Source: Deltaproteobacteria bacterium
Lineage (GTDB): Bacteria; Desulfobacterota; DSM-4660; Desulfatiglandales; HGW-15
Assembly: GCA_019308525.1 (NCBI GenBank)
Contig: JAFDIC010000404.1
Span: 1 to 6,101, forward strand
Length of the DNA stretch: 6,101 nucleotides
Direction of reading: 5' to 3'
Shown here piece after piece: positions 1 to 5,598 of this stretch. Numbering within the stretch: position 1 is the first letter of the stretch; every line of letters begins with the position of its first letter. The notes below the pieces were generated by a model. The model worked only from the letters and a program-made list of their open reading frames with translations, searched no databases and was not told the DNA's origin. A program made the translations under genes and the position numbers.

Positions 1-1
1 C

Positions 2-199
2 CCCTTATCACGCCTCCTGCGACCGCCGGGGTCCTGGTGGTGCCTTACCGCAAACCTGATTGCCAATATCCTTTCCCGAAACCCAGAGGCCGCACTGTAT
101 CGCTCAGATTGGCACAACACAGGATATTGTGCCCTGCGTGGAGAGGGTTGGTGGAGAGATCGGAAGATTGGGCATATTCGGGTTTACCGGACCCATTAG
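2..199 (+). CDS. Possible 3' end of an unidentified upstream gene (partial)
   Basis: The frame starting at base 2 is open from the window edge to a TAG at 197-199, about 65 codons. The last part (including NLIANILSRNPEAALYRSDW and a Trp/Arg-rich tail ending IRVYRTH) looks more protein-like than the other two plus frames. I recognise no family. No stop codon lies in this frame between 200 and the ATG at 269, so it is in register with the LptC-like gene and separated from it only by this TAG. The gap of about 70 bases would allow co-transcription. An open stretch of this length can arise by chance, so the call is tentative. Confidence 0.25.
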   Translation, partial: PLSRLLRPPGSWWCLTANLIANILSRNPEAALYRSDWHNTGYCALRGEGWWRDRKIGHIRVYRTH

Positions 200-268
200 C
201 GTTGTGAGGGTGATGTTTTCGACTTCCCATATTGCATTATCTCCTGTACGGGTTTATCCTGGCCGGGT

Positions 269-1051
269 ATGCAACCGCTGTCGAAATACCGCCAGAAGTC
301 CATATTCTTTGTGCTATTACTATTGACTCTCGGGGTCATAGGGCTCTTGGTCTATAGACACAGCACCCTTGCTCCCCGCCAAGAGACCGACCAGGTATCA
401 CCGCGTTCCGGAGTCTCGAAATCCCGGATGCAGATTCGGGGGATTCAGTTCACCGGATACTACAGGGGCAAAAGGGTTATTGCGATCAGGGCTGACCAGT
501 TTGCTATAGAGAAAAAGAAGATTGGCTTTTTTAGGTTTGGCATGATGAACGTAGGCAGGATAAGAAACGCTGAGATCGATATCTACGGCCGGAAGCAAGA
601 AAAGAAACCAAAGGTTAGAGATACAAAGAAGGAGAAGAAACAAAAACCAGTTAACCTCGACCCCTCAAAGCTTGCTGGTGCCGATAAGATAGCATTTGGG
701 GATGTATTCCGCGGGGAATCCCTTGCTTCTTTCGGTGTCAAAAGGCTATTCTCTCTGGTTGCAGAGCCTGTTACTTTGAGACTTCACGATGACAGGGAGG
801 TGGTAACAGAGATAAGGGCGCGTTCAGCCGAGATCAGGGTGAGAAACAGGGATATTCTGTTCAAGGGTGACGTGCGGCTCAAATCGGAGGGAAGACTCCT
901 GGAGACCGATCGATTAAGCCTTCTCCCGGATAGGGGGATGATCAGGTGCCCTTCTCGTTATCTTCTAAGGACTCCCGGCAAGAGCCTTGAAGGAGAGATG
1001 CTGGTCGCTGATATTTTTTTGAATGTTTTGACCTATGGAGGGAAGGAATAG
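269..1051 (+). CDS. LptC-like membrane-anchored periplasmic protein (LPS-export type)
   Basis: This 260-residue protein has a short basic N-terminus, one membrane helix at about residues 11-29 (SIFFVLLLLTLGVIGLLVY) and no cleavage site, giving a bitopic inner-membrane protein with a periplasmic body. The body has the alternating beta pattern of the LptC/LptA (OstA) fold, clearest at 185-250: GDVRL, then LLETDRLSLL, then GEMLVADIFL. In LPS export, LptC receives lipid from LptB2FG and passes it to LptA. Classical LptC is about 190 residues; this one is longer, partly because of a Lys-rich insert at about 108-127. No lptA or lptB follows, so the precise role is uncertain; it may be a diverged LptC or an AsmA/OstA-like relative. 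The ATG at 269 places the helix correctly and no other start lies in this frame upstream, although no good Shine-Dalgarno precedes it. A seven-T run at 1014-1020 near the 3' end stays in frame. Confidence 0.72.
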   Translation: MQPLSKYRQKSIFFVLLLLTLGVIGLLVYRHSTLAPRQETDQVSPRSGVSKSRMQIRGIQFTGYYRGKRVIAIRADQFAIEKKKIGFFRFGMMNVGRIRNAEIDIYGRKQEKKPKVRDTKKEKKQKPVNLDPSKLAGADKIAFGDVFRGESLASFGVKRLFSLVAEPVTLRLHDDREVVTEIRARSAEIRVRNRDILFKGDVRLKSEGRLLETDRLSLLPDRGMIRCPSRYLLRTPGKSLEGEMLVADIFLNVLTYGGKE

Positions 1052-1136
1052 GCCGTTTGCTTGCAAAAGGCTTAAGCAAGTTAGGGTTGAGGCCCCTGCC
1101 GAGTGGCGCAAAGCAAGGACCACTGGACACGAAACT

Positions 1137-1569
1137 CTATTTCTTATCCCCGGTGTACCACCAGAAATCGTTGTTCTCCACAGGGTCATAGATCTTCCAC
1201 CTGCCCCTGTGATAAACCACAGGGGACACCTTCTTTTCCTCTTCGCCTTCGTGGATCAGGCGGTCCACTGTCATGATCCATCCCATAAAAAATCCGTGCT
1301 TCTCAAAGGCCTGCAAACTGTAAGAAGAGCAGGAGGGATAACTGGGACACCTGCTCCCGTCCAGTGGCGATATGGAGTGCGGCCCCCAGGTTGAAGGCGG
1401 ATTTCTTGGTGGTTGAGCGACCGGTTTTGCTTGCCGGGTCATCTTCTGAAGCTGTTGCTCGAGACCTCACGGGAAAGGGATCGGAGAAGGCCAGCAAGAA
1501 AAGGAGACAAATCCCCAGGAAAAGACAGGGCAAAAACGGGCGGGTCGGTATTTTCTCCTCGATTCTCAA
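1137..1569 (-). pseudogene. Small exported protein of unknown function, interrupted by a frameshift
   Basis: Two overlapping minus frames form one gene. The upstream frame (to a stop at 1303) gives a signal peptide or anchor (FLPCLFLGICLLFLLAF) followed by a Ser/Thr/Asp-rich stretch. The downstream frame carries a convincing C-terminus including FFMGWIMTVDRLIHEGEEE and ending NDFWWYTGDKK. Codon third positions are G/C-rich in the first frame up to about 1315 and in the second frame after it, so the switch lies near 1305-1325. Dropping one T from the TTT there joins them as FLQ-LQAFEKHG, giving about 143 residues. I chose the TTG at 1569 as start: a purine-rich AGGAAAGAGGAGGG precedes it, and the promoter's -10 box covers the alternative TTG at 1605. 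I do not recognise the family. It could be a true pseudogene, an assembly indel, or less likely programmed +1 shifting. Confidence 0.6.
1204..1225. other. Strong hairpin inside the small minus-strand gene
   Basis: CCCCTGTG at 1204-1211 and CACAGGGG at 1218-1225 are perfect 8-base complements around a 6-base ATAAAC loop. The hairpin lies within the C-terminal codons of the minus-strand gene. On the plus strand it is followed by a pyrimidine-rich stretch (CTTCTTTTCCTCTTC). It could therefore slow or end transcripts running out of the LptC-like gene about 150 bases upstream, but the U-tract is imperfect. It may instead be a chance product of the codons. Confidence 0.35.
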
Positions 1570-1604
1570 TCCCTCCTCTTTCCTTGGTAGCCAACTGCCA
1601 TTCA

Positions 1605-1633
1605 ATGCTAGGGAGGAGTGTATCTTCTGTCAA
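1605..1633 (-). promoter_or_regulatory. Sigma70-type promoter for the small minus-strand gene
   Basis: On the minus strand a perfect TTGACA (1633-1628) is followed after exactly 17 bases by TAGCAT (1610-1605), which matches TATAAT at four of six positions. Transcription would start near 1598, giving a leader of about 30 bases to the TTG start at 1569. This placement argues against translation starting at the TTG at 1605. Confidence 0.55.
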
Positions 1634-1653
1634 GAGAATAAATCGGGGCTCTG

Positions 1654-1680
1654 TTGACATCATGTCTTACAATTGATACT
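1654..1680 (+). promoter_or_regulatory. Possible promoter for the RNB ribonuclease gene
   Basis: A perfect TTGACA lies at 1654-1659. The best -10 candidate is GATACT (1675-1680), four of six matches, but the 15-base spacer is short; no better box lies at 17. The start would be near 1687, leaving a leader of about 90 bases before the ATG at 1777. The -35 box is well supported and the -10 box is not. Confidence 0.4.
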
Positions 1681-1776
1681 TACAAGGGGTTTCGGGTAGG
1701 CTCCTTTTTGGGGATCCTGCCCGTGGTTTTGATGAATGCTTTACGTCGGGCAGAAAGAAGCGGCTTTGCTTGCTGT

Positions 1777-3762
1777 ATGAAGGAAGGAAGGATCATAGAA
1801 TACATAGAACAGGGGAACATTGTCTGTGCCCTGTGCCTCCAGGATAAGGGCAACAGGTTACACCTCTTAACCGCTCAAAACAGGGAGGTAAATCTATCGG
1901 CAAAGAGGGCCCTTTTGGTTTCGAGTTCCTCAATAGATGTAGAAAGGCCAAGGGAAGAACTCCTGAGGAAGCTAAGAGAAAAGGAAGGCATGAGGAAAGA
2001 TCTCCAAGAAAAAGTTGACGTTGAAGAACTCTGGGAGCTGGTGAGGGAAGAGGAAGAGGCATTTGATCCCCGGTACCTTGCGCAACTCTGCTTCGGAGAG
2101 GAAGTAGGCGACGAACATGTCTCTGCCCTAGTTAGGGCGTTGTTCTACGACAAGCTCCATTTCAAGATGAAGGATGGGAGGTTTCTGCCTCTCTCAGAGG
2201 AAAAGGTCGAGCAGATAATCAGGCAGAGGCAAGAGCAGGCCAAAAGGGAAGAGAAATTGTCGAAGGGGAGCCAATGGATCAAACACATCCTCCAGGGGAG
2301 AGGGGAGCTTGAACACCCATGCAAAGAGGAGATCGTTTCCCTTCTCATCGAGCTGGCCCTGTATGGAGAAGATGCCCCGAACTATGCTTTCGGGAAAGAA
2401 CTCCTGGCAAGATCAGGAATTCCCAGCATTGACCACATCAGGGATTTCCTTGTCAAGATAGGGGTCTGGGAAGAGGACGAAAACCTGGACCTCTTGCGCT
2501 TGAGGATTCCGGTCTCTTTCGGAGACAGGGAAACACAGGAGGCGGAAAGGCTTGCCGGGGTACAAGTGGATTTGACGGGAAGGGAAGATCTTCGTTCCCT
2601 CCACACTGTCACGGTGGATGGACCGGATACCATGGACTTCGACGATGCCATCAGCCTGGAGATGGAGGGCGACAAGGCCTTGTTGGGCATACATATCGCA
2701 GACGTGGCAACGGTGATACCGGAGAATAACGTCCTTTCAAAGGAGGCCTCGCAGAGGGCCTCTTCCCTGTATCTGCCGCGGCAGCAGATACCCATGATTC
2801 CCACGGACCTATCACACGACAAACTAAGCCTAAAAAAGGATTTTGACCGTCCTGCAATTTCCCTTCTTTGCAAGCTCGACAGAGAAGGGACTATCCTAGA
2901 GTACCACCTGGTTGCCAGTATCGTAAAAGTCAAGGAACAATTGACCTACGAGCAGGTGAACGAGATGTATGCCAAGGACGAGCGCCTAGCCAGAATGGTG
3001 CGTTTCAGCCAGATCTTCAGGGAGCAGAGGGTCAAGCAGGGCGCACTTGTCCTTTCCCTGCCGGAGGTCTCGATCAAGGTAAATCCCGACTCATCCATTT
3101 CGATAGAACTCGTGCCCCAGGAGACACCATCAAGGATGATGGTGGCCGAGTTCATGATCCTTTACAACTGGCTTGTGGCAAGGTTTTGCAAGGAGAAGAA
3201 AATTCCGATCCTGTACAGGTCACAGGAGGAACCCAGTGAGAGGCTTTCCAGAGAAAACATGGACTACGTTATGTATGTATTTCAACAACGCCGCAAGCTG
3301 ACCCCGCTCCTGATTGACACGGAGCCAAAGCCTCACGCCGGTCTGGGCCTCGACGTATACACGAACGTGAGCTCTCCCATAAGGCGCTACCTCGATATCG
3401 TGATCCAGAGACAAGTGCTGAACTACCTGTTGAAGGAATCTCCCCTGTACGACAAGGAACAACTTGATAAGATAAGGGTGGAAGTGGAGCCCCTGCTAAG
3501 AGATTTGGCCACGGTGAAGAGGAATCGGATCCGATACTGGATCTACAAATACCTGATGAGTCGCGTGGGTGAAAGATACGAGGCCTTCGTCCTTGACGTT
3601 TTGAAGAGCAAGTACAGGATCATTTTGACGGCTTTTCTGGTCGTCACCGAGATGAAGCGGGAAAAGGGCCAGGAGCTTTCCGTTGGCCAGAAGATATCTG
3701 TTGCCATAAAGAAGGCAGATCCGTGGAGGGATCAACTGGTGGTCGAATACGCCGGCGGATAG
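1777..3762 (+). CDS. RNB-domain exoribonuclease (RNase II / RNase R family)
   Basis: This 661-residue nuclease should degrade single-stranded RNA 3' to 5' in the cytoplasm, releasing nucleoside monophosphates with Mg2+. An N-terminal beta-barrel-like segment (1-50, KEGRIIEYIEQGNIVCAL) is followed by a charged helical region to about 240, which fits the winged-helix part of this group. The RNB domain then runs to about 570. Motif I, TVDGPDTMDFDDAI (279-292), keeps all four metal-binding aspartates with RNase II spacing: D281, D287, D289 and D290. LYLPRQQIPMIPTDLS (331-346) and SSPIRRYLD (532-540, with the catalytic-type Arg) are the other signatures. The last 80 residues look like a short S1-type barrel. 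The frame stays open back to a TTG at 1654 and contains an ATG at 1732, but family-like sequence begins at the ATG at 1777, and the 1654 TTG is part of the putative -35 box. The Shine-Dalgarno is poor. It lacks the extended tails of RNase R. The gene appears monocistronic. Confidence 0.93.
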   Translation: MKEGRIIEYIEQGNIVCALCLQDKGNRLHLLTAQNREVNLSAKRALLVSSSSIDVERPREELLRKLREKEGMRKDLQEKVDVEELWELVREEEEAFDPRYLAQLCFGEEVGDEHVSALVRALFYDKLHFKMKDGRFLPLSEEKVEQIIRQRQEQAKREEKLSKGSQWIKHILQGRGELEHPCKEEIVSLLIELALYGEDAPNYAFGKELLARSGIPSIDHIRDFLVKIGVWEEDENLDLLRLRIPVSFGDRETQEAERLAGVQVDLTGREDLRSLHTVTVDGPDTMDFDDAISLEMEGDKALLGIHIADVATVIPENNVLSKEASQRASSLYLPRQQIPMIPTDLSHDKLSLKKDFDRPAISLLCKLDREGTILEYHLVASIVKVKEQLTYEQVNEMYAKDERLARMVRFSQIFREQRVKQGALVLSLPEVSIKVNPDSSISIELVPQETPSRMMVAEFMILYNWLVARFCKEKKIPILYRSQEEPSERLSRENMDYVMYVFQQRRKLTPLLIDTEPKPHAGLGLDVYTNVSSPIRRYLDIVIQRQVLNYLLKESPLYDKEQLDKIRVEVEPLLRDLATVKRNRIRYWIYKYLMSRVGERYEAFVLDVLKSKYRIILTAFLVVTEMKREKGQELSVGQKISVAIKKADPWRDQLVVEYAGG

Positions 3763-3805
3763 ACCGGAGATTCCCCGCGTAGATCGTGGAAAAATCAAAG
3801 GTGTG

Positions 3806-3828
3806 GTGCTTTATCGAAAAAGGAGCAC
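3806..3828 (-). terminator. Weak candidate terminator between convergent genes
   Basis: GTGCT (3806-3810) and AGCAC (3824-3828) can pair around a 13-base loop. Read on the minus strand, the stem is followed after about eight bases by TTGATTTTT. This could end the carboxypeptidase transcript, but the stem is short and the T-run distant. Nothing better is visible in the gap 3763-3874, and no U-tract follows on the plus strand. Confidence 0.25.
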
Positions 3829-3874
3829 TTGCTGCATAGCATAGAAACCGAATCTCTTAAAAGGCCATCAACGT

Positions 3875-4939
3875 TCAGTTCATAAGGAAATACAGCTTCC
3901 CAATCACGGTTGCTCCTTTTCTGACGAAGATTGGGCCGTTCTTGGCGGCTGGATGGTGGCACAGGTCCCAGAACCTCTTGATTTGGCCCGGTCTCCATTG
4001 AAGACCGTTAACACTCAGGTGGATTCCGTCGCTGTCCTCAGGAAGATTGGTCCGAATCCTCTCCAGTAAGACCTCGTCCCTTGGCGACAGGGAGAGAGTA
4101 TCTTCCGGGCCCACAAAGAGGCGATGGTGGCCATTGACCCTGAATACAATGAACTCAAGGCGCGGATCAGAGAGCTTGAGCACCATTCTTCCGATGACCC
4201 TGTTTTTCACTGTAGCGAGGATTTCATAAGATTCACCCCTTTTCCTCAAGGAATATCGTTTCATGAGGCTGGTTCCGGTATCGATGATGTAACCCCTGTC
4301 CTCCCCTGTATTGTACCTGCGATCTCCAACAAAGCCCTTAAAATTCACCTTGATCTCCTGGGAATCGGATAGGTGGGGAAGGACGTCTATTATCTTCAGT
4401 TTTTCCCCCTTTACCAGGTGAAGTTTTTCCCCGTTGGCTACCAGGATCTTGTTTCCCCTGGTTTCTATGATAAAGGCCTCGATCCTGACAGGAGTACGAG
4501 ATGACGCTGCAAAGGCCTTTTTCTTCCTCGTGACCCTGACAGGGATTTCGGCAAACTTGATATTGTCCTTTCTAACTATCAGGGTGGTGTCCCTGAATAT
4601 GGAGAAATCCTTCCTGTAATCGTTGAGGCCCCCGTACCCCAGTATGTCGAGGCTCAACCCCCTCTCGTAGTTGGCCTCAATATGGCTCACGTGTACGCGA
4701 TCACCAGCCTGAAGGTGGATAGCCTGGTTTTTTTTGATGACAATAGGGATCTGGCCGTTGACGGAAACCACGAGGTATTTCAACTCGGGTGGATCCAGGA
4801 TGAGTCCCGGTGACTCCGGAACTATGCCGAAGTGTCTCATGAACGTGTTTATGACCAGGTTGTGGTAGCGGACTTTCAAATCAATAGTGGGAAGAAACTT
4901 GGACGTCTCCACACCAAAGGCTGGGATGTTGTGCTTCAC
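3875..4939 (-). CDS. C-terminal part of M99 (Csd4-like) carboxypeptidase, out of frame with its N-terminal part
   Basis: This 354-residue frame continues the carboxypeptidase encoded at 4936-5598. It opens with HNIPAFGVETSKF, matching the region of Csd4-type enzymes that carries the catalytic glutamate (here E11, codon 4909-4907), followed by a helix closing the peptidase domain (to about 40). The rest is beta-rich with three similar units at about 52-136, 152-257 and 260-354. It has no signal peptide, as expected for a continuation rather than a separate gene. The GTG at 4939 overlaps the TGA of the preceding frame and imitates a coupled start, but no Shine-Dalgarno sits in range. The same frame reads protein-like upstream of the GTG (QRKSATFYAL), so the GTG is probably an internal Val codon. 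On its own this product would lack the zinc site and export signal. Confidence 0.8.
   Translation of the reverse strand: MKHNIPAFGVETSKFLPTIDLKVRYHNLVINTFMRHFGIVPESPGLILDPPELKYLVVSVNGQIPIVIKKNQAIHLQAGDRVHVSHIEANYERGLSLDILGYGGLNDYRKDFSIFRDTTLIVRKDNIKFAEIPVRVTRKKKAFAASSRTPVRIEAFIIETRGNKILVANGEKLHLVKGEKLKIIDVLPHLSDSQEIKVNFKGFVGDRRYNTGEDRGYIIDTGTSLMKRYSLRKRGESYEILATVKNRVIGRMVLKLSDPRLEFIVFRVNGHHRLFVGPEDTLSLSPRDEVLLERIRTNLPEDSDGIHLSVNGLQWRPGQIKRFWDLCHHPAAKNGPIFVRKGATVIGKLYFLMN
3878..4786 (-). repeat. Three tandem beta-rich units in the M99 C-terminal region
   Basis: Three protein-level repeats of roughly 85-106 residues lie at 4786-4532, 4486-4169 and 4162-3878. Each begins with a strand pair (YLVVSVNGQIPIVI; EAFIIETRGNKILVA; FIVFRVNGHHRLFV). 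Next comes a turn and strand (IHLQAGDRVHVSHI; LHLVKGEKLKIIDV; LSLSPRDEVLLERI). Each ends with a basic hairpin (VRKDNIKFAEIPVRV; TVKNRVIGRMVLKL; VRKGATVIGKLYFL). They are diverged, so they are old domain duplications and not recent DNA repeats. Such units may bind wall polymer or position the catalytic domain (inference). Confidence 0.55.
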
Positions 4940-5598
4940 AAGGGCATAGAATGTGGCAGATTTCCTTTGTTGTGAAACTTGTAGAGCTTGTTGTTGATGT
5001 GGCGATTCACCTCTTGGATGACCCTTCGCGCCGTATCTCCGAGTCGCAACTCCTGGTTGTTGCCGGGAATCCTGTAGATGTCACAATCTGCTATGATCGA
5101 TTGGCCGAAACGCATGGGGTTGCGCCACTTGTTGATGTACTTGGGATAATAATAGCCGGCACCGTCATGGAGGTTGAGGAGGTAATCACTTTCCCCAATT
5201 AACCTCTTAAGTATATTGACAATCCTGTCTTCCATGCTCTCGGCATTATCCTCATGGGTGAACTTCCGGTTCATATCACCCCGGGGACCTCTCTTGTTCA
5301 AGATGATAGAGTAGAAATTGGCACGGGGTACAACTATAAGATTTCCCTTTTCCAGGCGCATGTCCGCATAAAGGTCAGCGGAGAGGAATCCACCCGGCTC
5401 ATTGCCCTGGATGCCTCCGATGAGCATCAAGGTGTTACCAGGGTGCTTGCCCCGGATCTTGTACACATTCAGTTCATAGGCCGTATTGGGGAAGTATACA
5501 AGATGGTCCCTTTCAGCGCAGACCAAAGAGGGAAGAAGCAGGGAAAACAGGAGAGCAGATATCAAATGGGCAACCCTTTTGCTGATCCTAGGACCCAT
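4936..5598 (-). CDS. N-terminal catalytic part of M99 (Csd4-like) peptidoglycan carboxypeptidase
   Basis: This 220-residue frame is the exported N-terminal part of an M14-fold zinc carboxypeptidase of family M99. Csd4, the Helicobacter member, trims the terminal meso-diaminopimelate from tripeptide stems in the periplasm and sets helical cell shape. A signal peptide (9-28, cleavage after VCA) precedes the catalytic domain. GGIQGNEPGG (61-70) carries the unusual Gln/Glu zinc pair (Q64, E67), DMNRKF (108-113) the substrate-binding Asn-Arg, and LNLHDGAGYY (141-150) the third ligand H144. The catalytic Glu is absent here; it lies in the next frame, so this fragment alone should be inactive. I chose the ATG at 5598 over the TTG at 5622 because GAGG (5608-5605) sits six bases upstream. 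The gene overlaps its upstream neighbour by 11 bases, which suggests translational coupling. With one base restored, the two frames make about 574 residues, longer than Csd4 (about 440). Confidence 0.85.
   Translation of the reverse strand: MGPRISKRVAHLISALLFSLLLPSLVCAERDHLVYFPNTAYELNVYKIRGKHPGNTLMLIGGIQGNEPGGFLSADLYADMRLEKGNLIVVPRANFYSIILNKRGPRGDMNRKFTHEDNAESMEDRIVNILKRLIGESDYLLNLHDGAGYYYPKYINKWRNPMRFGQSIIADCDIYRIPGNNQELRLGDTARRVIQEVNRHINNKLYKFHNKGNLPHSMPL
4960..4972 (-). other. Frameshift site within the M99 carboxypeptidase
   Basis: The first frame is family-like up to LYKFH (ending at 4972) and then degenerates to NKGNLPHSMPL before a TGA. The second frame is family-like from about QRKSATFYAL (4969 onward). 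A shift of -1, equivalent to one missing base or a deletion of 3n+1 bases, joins them. The sequence CAC AAC AAA GGA is not a canonical slippery heptamer, so programmed -1 frameshifting is not supported. Confidence 0.7.

Noticed and set aside
1..60. A reading of the left edge as the C-terminus of KdsC, often found before lptC (RPPG / GPGGAL / NLI pieces).
   Set aside because: It requires joining pieces from two or three frames in about 60 bases, and no single frame carries the motif. The resemblance is too short to support a call.
45..326. Open frames on both strands at 45-230 (-) and 60-326 (+).
   Set aside because: They have no domain-like composition, no ribosome binding site, and the plus frame runs into the start of the LptC-like gene.
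1057..1079. Inverted repeat TTGCTT...AAGCAA just after the LptC-like gene as a terminator.
   Set aside because: The stem is only six A/T-rich pairs with an 11-base loop and no U-tract follows.
1605..1605. TTG at 1605 as start of the small minus-strand gene.
   Set aside because: It sits at the edge of the likely -10 box, so it would not be in the transcript, and it lacks a Shine-Dalgarno. The TTG at 1569 has a purine-rich leader.
2382..2933. Long minus-strand open frame (183 codons) inside the RNB gene.
   Set aside because: It lies wholly opposite the RNB catalytic motifs, which fully explain the sequence. The translation is rich in Ser and Arg with no recognisable domain.
4936..4939. GTG/TGA overlap read as two translationally coupled genes.
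   Set aside because: No Shine-Dalgarno lies at a useful distance. The second frame is protein-like upstream of the GTG, and the catalytic Glu of the peptidase is just after it, so one interrupted gene is the better reading.
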